DNA from: Nonomuraea coxensis DSM 45129
GTDB taxonomy: Bacteria; Actinomycetota; Actinomycetes; Streptosporangiales; Streptosporangiaceae
DNA: 64,000 nucleotides
Assembly: GCF_019397265.1 (NCBI RefSeq)
Contig: NZ_CP068985.1
Span: 4,444,501-4,508,500, forward strand
Reading direction: 5' to 3'
The notes beneath the pieces were generated by a model. That model did not search any database, was not told where the DNA came from, and saw only the letters and a list, made by a program, of their open reading frames with translations. The translations under genes were made by a program, and so were the position numbers. The number at the start of each line of letters is the position of its first letter. The first letter of the stretch is position 1. Positions 17,355 through 25,018 of the stretch are shown piece after piece.

Positions 17355-17822
17355 ATGACGGAGATTCAGGCAGGACACGCGCGGCGGGAACGGGCCAAGG
17401 CGCCCGCGTCGCTGCTCTACATGGTCAAGCGGCTGGAGCTGGCCGTGCGGTCACGTCTCGACGAGGTCGTACGCCCCGCGGGCATCACCGCGCTGCAGTA
17501 CACGGCTCTCACCGTGCTGGAACGCCACGACGGCATGTCCGCGGCGCAGCTGGCCCGCGACTCCTTCGTCACCGCCCAGTCCATGGCCGACATGATCCGC
17601 GCCCTGGAGAACCGGGGCCTCGTCCGCCGCGAGCGCAACCCGGCGAACGGCAGGGAGCTGCTCATCCACCTCACCGACGACGGTCACGACCTGCTCGCCA
17701 CGCTGGCCGGGTCCATGGCCGCCCTGGAGGAGCGCATGGTCCTGGCGCTGTCGTCCGAGCAGGTGGGCGAGTTCCGTCACGCGCTTTCGGAGTCCTGGCG
17801 CGCGCTGTCCGACCGGGGATGA
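17355..17822 (+). CDS. MarR family transcriptional regulator
   Basis: Winged-helix regulator of 155 residues. DNA-binding core ITALQYTALTVLERHDGM, AQLARDSFVTAQSMADMIR, and wing RERNPANGRELLIHLTDDG. Divergent from the SDR/amidohydrolase/MaoC/ligase operon, with two operator-like repeats in the 115-base gap, so it likely controls that operon and itself. The effector may be the acid or acyl-CoA the operon degrades. Confidence 0.92.
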   Translation: MTEIQAGHARRERAKAPASLLYMVKRLELAVRSRLDEVVRPAGITALQYTALTVLERHDGMSAAQLARDSFVTAQSMADMIRALENRGLVRRERNPANGRELLIHLTDDGHDLLATLAGSMAALEERMVLALSSEQVGEFRHALSESWRALSDRG

Positions 17823-18007
17823 CCTGGCGCCATACACACGTCGTCCTGCTGACGTGCGTGGCCGGAAATGTCTAGACGGCCGCGCTGGAGTCCTCGGGTG
17901 TGCGCGCCCGCTGCCCTGTCCGGGCGAGGCCGGCACGCCGTCAAGGCTTGCCCCCGGCGTGAGACGTACGACGAATCGATTGCGTGCGTATGAGGAAGCG
18001 TTATCCA

Positions 18008-18013
18008 TATACT
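18008..18013 (+). promoter_or_regulatory. -10 element of a probable leaderless promoter
   Basis: TATACT ends six bases before the A of the PaaX-family start codon at 18020, and no ribosome site is present. This spacing puts the transcription start on the start codon itself, a common leaderless layout in actinobacteria. No convincing -35 box is visible. Confidence 0.45.
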
Positions 18014-18019
18014 CCTGTG

Positions 18020-18943
18020 ATGACTGACGGTGCAACGGTCGAGGCAGGCGATGTCGATCTCCCGCGCTTCCAGGTGGGCGCGCCCCCGCAACACCTGATC
18101 ACGACGCTGCTGGGCGACTACTGGATCAGCCGGCCCGAGCAGCTGCCGTCCGCGGCGCTGGTGCGGCTGGCCGAGGAGTTCGGGGTGTCGGCGGTGGCCG
18201 CGCGGGCCGCGCTGAGCCGCCTGGCCCGGCGGGAGCTGCTGGAGTCGTCCAAGGTGGGGCGGCGCACCTACTACCGGCTGACCGACCGGGCCGCCGCCGT
18301 CCTGCGCGACGGCCGGCAGCGGATCATGTCCTTCGGGCTCGACCAGGGGGCGTGGGACGGGACATGGGCGGTGGCCGCGTTCTCCATCTCGGAGGAGCAG
18401 CGCGACCTGCGCCACGCGCTGCGCGGGCGGCTGCGCTGGCTGGGCTTCGCCCCGCTCTACGACGGGCTGTGGGTCTCGCCCAGGGCCGGCGCCGACGAGG
18501 CGGCGGCGGTGCTCGCCGAGCTGGGGGTGCCCACGTCCACGATCTTCCGCGCCCAGGCCCTGGACCTGCCGGGTCTGCGGGCGCCGCGGGAGGCGTGGGA
18601 CTTCGACCAGCTCCGGCGGACCTACGAGGGGTTCGTGGCGCAGTACTCGCCGCTGCTGGTGCGCGTGCGCAACGGGACGGTGGGGGCCTCCGAGGCCCTG
18701 GTGGCGCGTACGGGGATCATGGACACCTGGCGCACCTTCCCCAACCACGACCCCGACCTGCCGGCCGAGCTGCTGCCCGCCGACTGGCCGCGTGGGGCGG
18801 CCCGTGACGTGTTCGTGGAGATCTACGACACGCTGGGCCCGCTCGCCGAGTTCCGGGTCAAGCAGATCGTCGGCGAGTTCGAGCCCGCCCTCGCCGAGCT
18901 GGTGGCGCACCACCGTACGGGCCTGCCGCTCGCCCCGCGCTGA
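18020..18943 (+). CDS. PaaX family transcriptional regulator
   Basis: 307-residue regulator of the PaaX family. N-terminal winged helix (LLGDYWISRPEQLPSAALVRLAEEFGVSAVAARAALSRLARRELL; about residues 35-85), then the PaaX central part (WDGTWAVAAFSI, LRGRLRWLGFAPLYDGLWVSP) and C-terminal part. PaaX of E. coli responds to phenylacetyl-CoA; relatives respond to other acyl-CoAs. I chose the ATG at 18020 because the sequence before it looks like a leaderless promoter. It stands just upstream of the ABC importer/CoA-transferase/dehydratase operon on the same strand, with a 112-base gap, and probably controls it. Confidence 0.92.
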   Translation: MTDGATVEAGDVDLPRFQVGAPPQHLITTLLGDYWISRPEQLPSAALVRLAEEFGVSAVAARAALSRLARRELLESSKVGRRTYYRLTDRAAAVLRDGRQRIMSFGLDQGAWDGTWAVAAFSISEEQRDLRHALRGRLRWLGFAPLYDGLWVSPRAGADEAAAVLAELGVPTSTIFRAQALDLPGLRAPREAWDFDQLRRTYEGFVAQYSPLLVRVRNGTVGASEALVARTGIMDTWRTFPNHDPDLPAELLPADWPRGAARDVFVEIYDTLGPLAEFRVKQIVGEFEPALAELVAHHRTGLPLAPR

Positions 18944-18970
18944 ACCGCTGTTCTTCCGCACCGGGACCTC

Positions 18971-18999
18971 TTGACAGACGTGCGGTCGTACGTGACATT
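18971..18999 (+). promoter_or_regulatory. Sigma-70-like promoter with inverted repeat, importer/dehydratase operon
   Basis: TTGACA (18971-18976), 17 bases, then GACATT (18994-18999). Just downstream, TGCGA (19002-19006) and TCGCA (19011-19015) form an inverted repeat that could be an operator over the transcription start. It serves the gene starting at 19056. Confidence 0.5.
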
Positions 19000-19055
19000 A
19001 ATGCGAACGATCGCAACGAGAGTTGCCAAATGATCCGGGTTGCTGGAGGAACACC

Positions 19056-19949
19056 ATGGAATTGCCCAGGATCACCGTCGCGGCCGTGGCTGCCCTGACC
19101 CTTGCCGGTGTCGCGGCCTGCGGCGGAAACAGCGGCGGGACGGCTGGAGCGGCCGGCGGGACGGCCCTCTACGACCGCTTACCCGAGGCCATCAAGGAAG
19201 CGGGCGTCATCCGATTCGCCGGGGATTCCCACCCTCCCTACCGGATCGTCGGCAACGACGGCAAGACGGTGACCGGGATCGACAAGGAACTGCAGGACGC
19301 CCTCGGCAAGGTCCTGGGGGTCCGCACCGAGATCTCGATCGTCAACGGCCTGCCCGCCGCGCTGTCCGGCATGCTGGCCTCCCGCTACGACGCCTTCAAC
19401 GGCCCCGTCAAGGACACCGCGGAGCGCGAGAAGCAGTTCGACGCCATCGTGTGGATGGTCAGCCGCACCTCCTACCTCATCCCCAAGTCGGGCTCCGCCG
19501 CCGTCGCCAGTTCCGGGGACCTGTGCGGCAAGCGCGTGGCGGGCACCGCGGGCAGCATCGTGGAGGACCAGGCCAAGCGGCTGAGCGAGTGGTGCGCCAC
19601 CCAGGGCAAGCCGGCGCTCACCTTCATCGGGCTCGCCGACACCAACGGCACGATCCTGGCGGCCAAGTCCGGCCGCGCCGACGCGGCGGGCATGACCGAG
19701 AGCGCCGCGATCGACGCGATGGCCAAGGAGAAGGACGCCTTCACGTACGTCACGCAGACCGACGAGCAGGGCGCAGGCATCGACCGGCTCGCGATGCTGG
19801 TGCCCAAGAGCGGCGGCCTCGGCCCCGTGATGCTGGAGGCGTTCAAGGAGATCTTCGACAACGGCGAGTACCGGCGCATCGTCGACAAGTACGGCCTGCA
19901 GAAGGTCGCCGTGGACAAGCCCGCGATGAACACCGCGGCGACACCGTGA
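19056..19949 (+). CDS. Polar amino acid-type ABC transporter substrate-binding lipoprotein
   Basis: Solute receptor of 297 residues of the SBP family 3. Signal with lipobox VAAC ending at Cys22, then the family start GVIRFAGDSHPPYRIVGNDGKTVTGIDKEL. GGAGGA lies five bases before the ATG. It feeds the permease and ATPase encoded next. Family members take polar amino acids, opines or amino-acid-like acids. The coupling to CoA-transferase and dehydratase-like genes suggests a hydroxy- or amino acid, which is inference. Confidence 0.93.
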   Translation: MELPRITVAAVAALTLAGVAACGGNSGGTAGAAGGTALYDRLPEAIKEAGVIRFAGDSHPPYRIVGNDGKTVTGIDKELQDALGKVLGVRTEISIVNGLPAALSGMLASRYDAFNGPVKDTAEREKQFDAIVWMVSRTSYLIPKSGSAAVASSGDLCGKRVAGTAGSIVEDQAKRLSEWCATQGKPALTFIGLADTNGTILAAKSGRADAAGMTESAAIDAMAKEKDAFTYVTQTDEQGAGIDRLAMLVPKSGGLGPVMLEAFKEIFDNGEYRRIVDKYGLQKVAVDKPAMNTAATP

Positions 19950-20788
19950 GCCAGGTCGCCGGCCCCGCCGACGTCGCCACCGCCCGCCCGCGGATCCGCC
20001 CGCTGCGGTGGCTGGCCGGCGCCGCCCTGCTCGTGCTCGCCGCCCAGCTCGCCTGGTTCCTGGTCACCAACCCGCGCTTCGAGTGGCCGGTCGTCGCCGA
20101 ATACCTGCTCGACCCCAACATCGTGGCAGGGCTCGGCATGTCGCTGCTGCTCACCGTCATCGCCATGACGCTGGGCAGCGGGCTGGGCGTGCTGCTCGCC
20201 GCCGGCCGGCTGAGCGGTTTCCGTCCGCTGGCGTGGGCGTGCGGCGTGTACGTGGCGGTCTTCCGCGGCATCCCGCCGCTGGTCCAGCTCATCTTCTGGT
20301 TCAACCTCGGCTATCTGCTGCCGCGCATCTCGCTCGGCGTGCCGTTCGGGCCGACCTTCGCCTCGTGGCCGACCAACGCCGTGATCAGCTCGCTGACCGC
20401 CGCGGTCCTCGGGCTCACGCTGCACGAGGCCGCGTACATGGCCGAGATCGTCCGGGCCGGCATCCTGGCCGTGGACGGCGGCCAGCGCGACGCGGCCCGC
20501 GCCATGGGCTTCACCGCCACCCAGACCTTCGTCAAGGTGGTGCTGCCGCAGTCGATGCGGGTGATCATCCCGCCCACGGGCAGCCAGTTCATCAGCCTGC
20601 TCAAAGGCACCTCGCTGGTCAGCGTCATCGCCATGGCCGACCTGCTCTACTCGGTCCAGGTGATCTACAACCGGACCTACCAGATCGTGCCGCTGCTCAT
20701 CGTGGCCTGCGCGTGGTACCTGGCCGTGGTCACCGTGCTGTCGCTCGGCCAGCGGCGCCTGGAGCGGCACTTCGGGAAGGGGCAGTGA
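19946..20788 (+). CDS. Polar amino acid-type ABC transporter permease
   Basis: Membrane permease of 280 residues. It has the coupling loop EAAYMAEIVRAGILAVDGGQ (EAA motif with the GGQxDAA signature of the HisM/GlnP group) and about five or six hydrophobic segments. The GTG at 19946 overlaps the stop of the receptor gene (GTGA). Only one permease is encoded, so it probably forms a homodimer. Confidence 0.94.
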   Translation: MSQVAGPADVATARPRIRPLRWLAGAALLVLAAQLAWFLVTNPRFEWPVVAEYLLDPNIVAGLGMSLLLTVIAMTLGSGLGVLLAAGRLSGFRPLAWACGVYVAVFRGIPPLVQLIFWFNLGYLLPRISLGVPFGPTFASWPTNAVISSLTAAVLGLTLHEAAYMAEIVRAGILAVDGGQRDAARAMGFTATQTFVKVVLPQSMRVIIPPTGSQFISLLKGTSLVSVIAMADLLYSVQVIYNRTYQIVPLLIVACAWYLAVVTVLSLGQRRLERHFGKGQ

Positions 20789-21606
20789 TGAGCCCGGTCC
20801 TGCGCGTCCATGACGTGCGCAAACGCTTCGGCGACCACGTGGCGCTCGCCGGGGTGAGCCTCGACGTGCACGAGGGCGAGGTCGTCACCGTCATCGGCCC
20901 GTCCGGGTCCGGCAAGTCCACCCTGGTCCGCTGTATCCACCAGCTCGAACCCATCGACGGCGGCTCCATGTACCTCGACGGCGAACTGCTCGGCCACGAG
21001 CTGCACCGGGGCCACCTGCGGCCGCTGCCGGAGCGGCGGGTGGCCGCGCAGCGCGGCCGGATGGGCATGGTCTTCCAGCAGTTCAACCTGTTCGCGCACT
21101 GGAGCGTGCTGCGCAACCTCACGGAGGCGCAGGTCGCCGTGCACGGCCGCACGCCGGACAAGGCGCGCGAGGAGGCGCTGCGGCTGCTGGAGCGGGTGGG
21201 GCTGGCCGGCAAGGCGGACGCCCATCCGCGCCAGCTGTCGGGCGGGCAGCAGCAGCGCGTCGCCATCGCGCGCGCCCTGGCGACCGAGCCGCGGATCATG
21301 CTGTTCGACGAGCCGACCAGCGCGCTCGACCCCGAGCTGGTGGAGGAGGTGCTCGGCGTCGTGCGCGACCTCGCCGCCGGCGGCATGACCATGATCATTG
21401 TGACGCACGAGATGGGCTTCGCCCGTGAGGTCGCCGACCGCTGCGTCTTCATGGAACACGGGCGCGTCGTCGAGACCGGCACGCCCGAGGAGTTCTTCGA
21501 CCGTCCCGGGTCACCGCGCCTGCGGGCGTTTCTGTCCCGGTTCTCGCAGGAGCGGACGCCGGAGGTCCCCGCGGGACAGGCGCTGAAGGAGGAGAAGGTC
21601 CGTTGA
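20788..21606 (+). CDS. Polar amino acid-type ABC transporter ATPase
   Basis: ATPase of 272 residues. Walker A GPSGSGKST, Q-loop FQQFNLFAHWSVLRNL, signature LSGGQQQR, Walker B IMLFDEPTSALD, switch His in VTHEMGF. The ATG overlaps the permease stop by one base (TGATG). Slightly long at the C-terminus: about 25 residues after the usual end (FLSRFS) are polar and of no clear use. The next gene, capA-like, overlaps its stop. Confidence 0.95.
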   Translation: MSPVLRVHDVRKRFGDHVALAGVSLDVHEGEVVTVIGPSGSGKSTLVRCIHQLEPIDGGSMYLDGELLGHELHRGHLRPLPERRVAAQRGRMGMVFQQFNLFAHWSVLRNLTEAQVAVHGRTPDKAREEALRLLERVGLAGKADAHPRQLSGGQQQRVAIARALATEPRIMLFDEPTSALDPELVEEVLGVVRDLAAGGMTMIIVTHEMGFAREVADRCVFMEHGRVVETGTPEEFFDRPGSPRLRAFLSRFSQERTPEVPAGQALKEEKVR

Positions 21607-22727
21607 GCGCGCTCACCGTGATGTCCGTCGGCGACCTGGTCGTGGACGAGCCCGGCCCGGCCTCGTTCTTCGCCCCCGCGAGGGACACCCTGCTGCGCGG
21701 CGACGTCGTGATCGGCCACGTGGAGGTGCCGCACAGCACCTCCACCGCCCAGGTCAGCACCGACGTGCCCGCCCCGCCCGCCGACCCCGCCGCGCTGACC
21801 GCGATCGCCGAGGCGGGCTTCCACGTCGTCACCCTCGCGGGCAACCACGTCTACGACGCCGGCGACCAGGGCGTGGCCGACACCCTCACGCACGCCGCGC
21901 GGGCCGGGCTCGCCACCGCCGGCGCCGGGCTCACCCTCGACGAGGCCCGCAGGCCCGCCGTGGTGGAGCGCGGCGGGCTGCGCGTCGGCGTGCTCAGCTA
22001 CAACTGCGTCGGCCCGCGCGAGTCGTGGGCCACCACCCGCAAGCCCGGCTGCGCCTACGTCAAGGTCCTCACCCACTACGAGCTCGACCACGCGAGCCCC
22101 GGCGGCCCGCCGGCCGTCTACACCTTCGCCGACCCCGCCGGCCTGGAGCGCCTGGCCGGCGACGTGGCGAAGCTGGCCGCCGAGGCGGACGTCGTGCTGG
22201 TGTCGCTGCACAAGGGCGTCGGCCACACCCCCGCCGCGCTCGCCATGTACGAGAAACCCGTCGCCCGTGCCGCGATCGAGGCCGGCGCGCACGCCGTGTT
22301 CGCCCACCACGCCCACATCATGCGCGGCATCGAGATGTACCGGGGCCGGCCCATCTACCACGGCCTCGGCAACTTCGTCACCGTCACCCACGCCCTCACG
22401 CCCGCCGACGGGGACGCCGGGGAACGCGCCGCGTGGGCCCGCCGCCGCAAGGAGCTGTACGGCTTCGCCCCCGACCCCGCCATGCCGTTCTACCCCTTCC
22501 ACCCCGAGAGCAGGAACACCGCCATCGCCGTCTGCCGCTTCGACCGCGACGGTCTCGTCTCGGCCGGGTTCGTGCCGTGCTGGATCGACGACGCCGGCCG
22601 CCCGGTGCCGCTCGGCGACTCCGCCCAAGGCCGGCGGGTGGCCGCCTACGTCGAGGACATCACCCGCCGGGCCGGCCTCGACACGGAGTTCGGCTGGGAC
22701 GGCGGCGAGGTGGTGCTGCGTGGCTGA
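21603..22727 (+). CDS. CapA/PgsA-like metallophosphoesterase-fold protein
   Basis: 374-residue cytosolic protein of the CapA family, calcineurin-like fold. Metal motifs: SVGDLVVDEP, LAGNHVYDAGDQG, SLHKGVGHTP, FAHHAHIMRGIE and HGLGNFV. CapA/PgsA of Bacillus helps make or export poly-gamma-glutamate; the many soluble homologues in catabolic clusters have no known role. No signal peptide or membrane segment here. The TTG at 21603 overlaps the ATPase stop, with AAGGAGGAGAAGG upstream. Its place between an amino-acid importer and a CoA-transferase suggests it acts on the imported compound, for example removing a gamma-glutamyl or phosphoryl group; that is a guess. Confidence 0.85.
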   Translation: MSALTVMSVGDLVVDEPGPASFFAPARDTLLRGDVVIGHVEVPHSTSTAQVSTDVPAPPADPAALTAIAEAGFHVVTLAGNHVYDAGDQGVADTLTHAARAGLATAGAGLTLDEARRPAVVERGGLRVGVLSYNCVGPRESWATTRKPGCAYVKVLTHYELDHASPGGPPAVYTFADPAGLERLAGDVAKLAAEADVVLVSLHKGVGHTPAALAMYEKPVARAAIEAGAHAVFAHHAHIMRGIEMYRGRPIYHGLGNFVTVTHALTPADGDAGERAAWARRRKELYGFAPDPAMPFYPFHPESRNTAIAVCRFDRDGLVSAGFVPCWIDDAGRPVPLGDSAQGRRVAAYVEDITRRAGLDTEFGWDGGEVVLRG

Positions 22728-23958
22728 GGGGCCGCTGACCGGGCGCACGGTCATCGATCTGACGACGGCGCTGTCCGGGCCGTACGCGACGCTGCTGCTG
22801 GCCGGGCTCGGCGCCCGGGTCATCAAGGTCGAGAACCCGCTGACCGGCGGCGACAGCTCGCGCAACAACTCGCCGTACGTCGGCGCCGGCGGGCTCACCA
22901 CCGTGCGGCGCGAGGCGGACGACATGTCGGTGTCGATGCTGCTGCGCGGGCGCAACAAGAGCAGCGTCACCCTCAACCTCAAGCATCCCAAGGCCCGCGA
23001 CGTCCTCGCCGGGCTCGTGCGCGTGGCCGACGTCATGGTCGACAACTACAGCGCGGGCGTCACGGACCGGCTCGGCATCGGGCACGACTGGGCGAGCACG
23101 ATCAACCCGCGCATCGTGTGCACGTCCATCAGCGGGTTCGGCGCGCAGGGCGGGCCCGGCTCCGGCAAGGCGATGGACACCATCGTGCAGGCGCTCAGCG
23201 GCGTGATGATGACCGCGGGCGCGCCCGGCGAGCCGCCCGTCCGGTTCGGCCTGCCGGTCGGCGACCTGGTCGCGCCGCTCTACGCGGTGATCGGCACGCT
23301 CGCCGCCGTCATCCAGGCCGACGCCACCGGGCGGGGGCAGCACGTGGACGTGTCCATGCTCGGCGCGCTCACCTCGCTCGTCGCGTGCGAGCCGTTCGAC
23401 GCCTACGAGCGGCTCGGCCTGCCGGCCCGTACGGGGACGACCGTGCCCAGGCTGGCGCCGTTCGGGACCTTCCCGGCGGCGGACGGCTGGTTCGCGCTGT
23501 GCGGGCCGACCGACGCCTTCGCGCGCGGCCTGTTCGCCGCCATGGAGCGGCCCGAGCTGGCCGCCGACCCGCGCTTCGCCACCCGCGACGCCCGCGTGGC
23601 CGCCGCCGGGGAGCTGCACGCGACGGTCGCGGCGTGGGCGGCGCCGCGGCCCCTCGCCGAGGTGCTCGACCTGCTCGCCAGGAACGGGGTGCCCGCGGCC
23701 GAGGTCCGCGAGCCCGTCGCCGCCGTCCGCGATCCGATCGTCGTACGGCGGGGCGAGGTCGTGCCGCTGGAGCACCCCCGCCACGGGGACGTGGCGGGAC
23801 TGGTGGGGACCGGCGTCCCGATCCGCTTCTCGGCCTGCGAGGCCGCGCTCGACGGGCCCGCGCCGGGGCTCGGGGAGCACAACGCCGAGATCTACGGCGA
23901 GCTGCTCGGCTACACCGGCGAGGAGCTCAAGGCCCTGGCCGGCGAAGGGGTGATCTGA
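22720..23958 (+). CDS. Family III CoA-transferase (CaiB/BaiF type)
   Basis: 412-residue CoA-transferase. Family core at the N-terminus (GRTVIDLTTALSGPYATLLLAGLGARVIKVENP), and the conserved Asp in FGLPVGDLVAPLYAVIG that forms the aspartyl-CoA intermediate. It moves CoA from one acyl-CoA to another acid. The GTG at 22720 lies eight bases inside the CapA gene. Directly upstream of two dehydratase-like genes, the arrangement of fldA-fldBC (phenyllactate) and related systems, where the transferase supplies the 2-hydroxyacyl-CoA. Confidence 0.92.
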   Translation: MAEGPLTGRTVIDLTTALSGPYATLLLAGLGARVIKVENPLTGGDSSRNNSPYVGAGGLTTVRREADDMSVSMLLRGRNKSSVTLNLKHPKARDVLAGLVRVADVMVDNYSAGVTDRLGIGHDWASTINPRIVCTSISGFGAQGGPGSGKAMDTIVQALSGVMMTAGAPGEPPVRFGLPVGDLVAPLYAVIGTLAAVIQADATGRGQHVDVSMLGALTSLVACEPFDAYERLGLPARTGTTVPRLAPFGTFPAADGWFALCGPTDAFARGLFAAMERPELAADPRFATRDARVAAAGELHATVAAWAAPRPLAEVLDLLARNGVPAAEVREPVAAVRDPIVVRRGEVVPLEHPRHGDVAGLVGTGVPIRFSACEAALDGPAPGLGEHNAEIYGELLGYTGEELKALAGEGVI

Positions 23959-23959
23959 C

Positions 23960-25018
23960 GTGAGCCCGGCGCTGGCCGCCCTGGAGGCGGCCTACGCGCG
24001 GCCGTGCGTCCCTGGCGGGCCGGCCATCGGCTACGTCGGCGCGGATGTGCCGGTCGAGCTGCTGACCGCCGCCGGTTTCCACGCCGTCCGCCTCACCGGC
24101 GACCCCGGCGGCGACGCCGCGCCCGGGGACCGCTACCTGGGCCGGGGCGTGGACCCGATGGCCCGCTCGATCCTCACCCGGCTGCTGACCGGCGCGTTCG
24201 GCGAGCTGGAACGGGTCGTCGTCTCCCACGACTGCGAGGCGTCGCTGCGGTTCTTCTACGCCCTGCGCGAGCTGCGGCGGATCGAACCGGGGGCCGGGGT
24301 GCCCGAGGCGTACCTGGTGGACGTCCTGCACCTGCCGCACCGCACCACCGCCCGTTACAACCGCCGCAGGATCGGCGAGTTCGCGGCCCGGCTGGCCGCC
24401 TGGAGCGGACGCCCGCTCGACCTGCCCGCCGCGATCGAGGCGCACGACGAGCGCCGCCGCCTGCTGGCCGCCGTCGCCGAGCTGCGCCGCGCCGTGCCCG
24501 CCCGGCTGACCGGCGCCCAGTTCCTGGCCGCCGCCAACGCCGACCTGCCCCTGCCCGAGCACGTCGCCCGGCTCCGGGAGCTGCTGGCCCAGAGCGACCG
24601 GCTGCCGTCGTGGCGCGGGCGGCGGGTCTTCCTCAGCGGCTCCGACCACGACACCCCGCACGTGTACGAGACGATCGAGGCGGACGGTCACGTGATCGTA
24701 GGCGAGGACCACTCCTTCGGCGACCCCCAGGCCGAGCGCCGCGTCGGCCGCGGCGACCTGGACGCGCTCACCGAGCACTACCACGAGTCCGGCCCCACCG
24801 CCCACCGCGCGACCGCCGCCGAACGCGCCCGCCACGCGGCCACGGCCGTCCGCCGCTGCCGCGCCGAGCTGCTGGTCGCCTACGCCAGGACCGGCGACGA
24901 CGCCCCTGCCTGGGACTTCGCGGCGCAGCGGGCCGCGCTCGACGTCCCGGCCGTGCTGCTGGACCGGCAGGACTACGGGCGCGCCGACCTGGCCGCCCTG
25001 CGCAAGGAGGAGACGTGA
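23960..25018 (+). CDS. 2-hydroxyacyl-CoA dehydratase family protein, subunit 1-like
   Basis: 352-residue protein of the HgdB/FldC/BcrC family. Recognisable segments: an N-terminal strand IGYVGADVPVELLTAAGF (family: GY-C-S-x-x-P-E-E-L-x-x-A-A-G), VVSHDCEASLRFFYALREL (family: the CD-S/T-x-R motif), and a C-terminal VPAVLLDRQDYGRADL. Family members hold a 4Fe-4S cluster on three cysteines. Here only Cys92 (in HDCEAS) stands at a ligand position; the first is Gly and the last is lost. Total cysteines: three. GTG start at 23960 with AAGGGGTG upstream. It may be a stripped, non-radical relative working with the next gene's product. Confidence 0.82.
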   Translation: MSPALAALEAAYARPCVPGGPAIGYVGADVPVELLTAAGFHAVRLTGDPGGDAAPGDRYLGRGVDPMARSILTRLLTGAFGELERVVVSHDCEASLRFFYALRELRRIEPGAGVPEAYLVDVLHLPHRTTARYNRRRIGEFAARLAAWSGRPLDLPAAIEAHDERRRLLAAVAELRRAVPARLTGAQFLAAANADLPLPEHVARLRELLAQSDRLPSWRGRRVFLSGSDHDTPHVYETIEADGHVIVGEDHSFGDPQAERRVGRGDLDALTEHYHESGPTAHRATAAERARHAATAVRRCRAELLVAYARTGDDAPAWDFAAQRAALDVPAVLLDRQDYGRADLAALRKEET

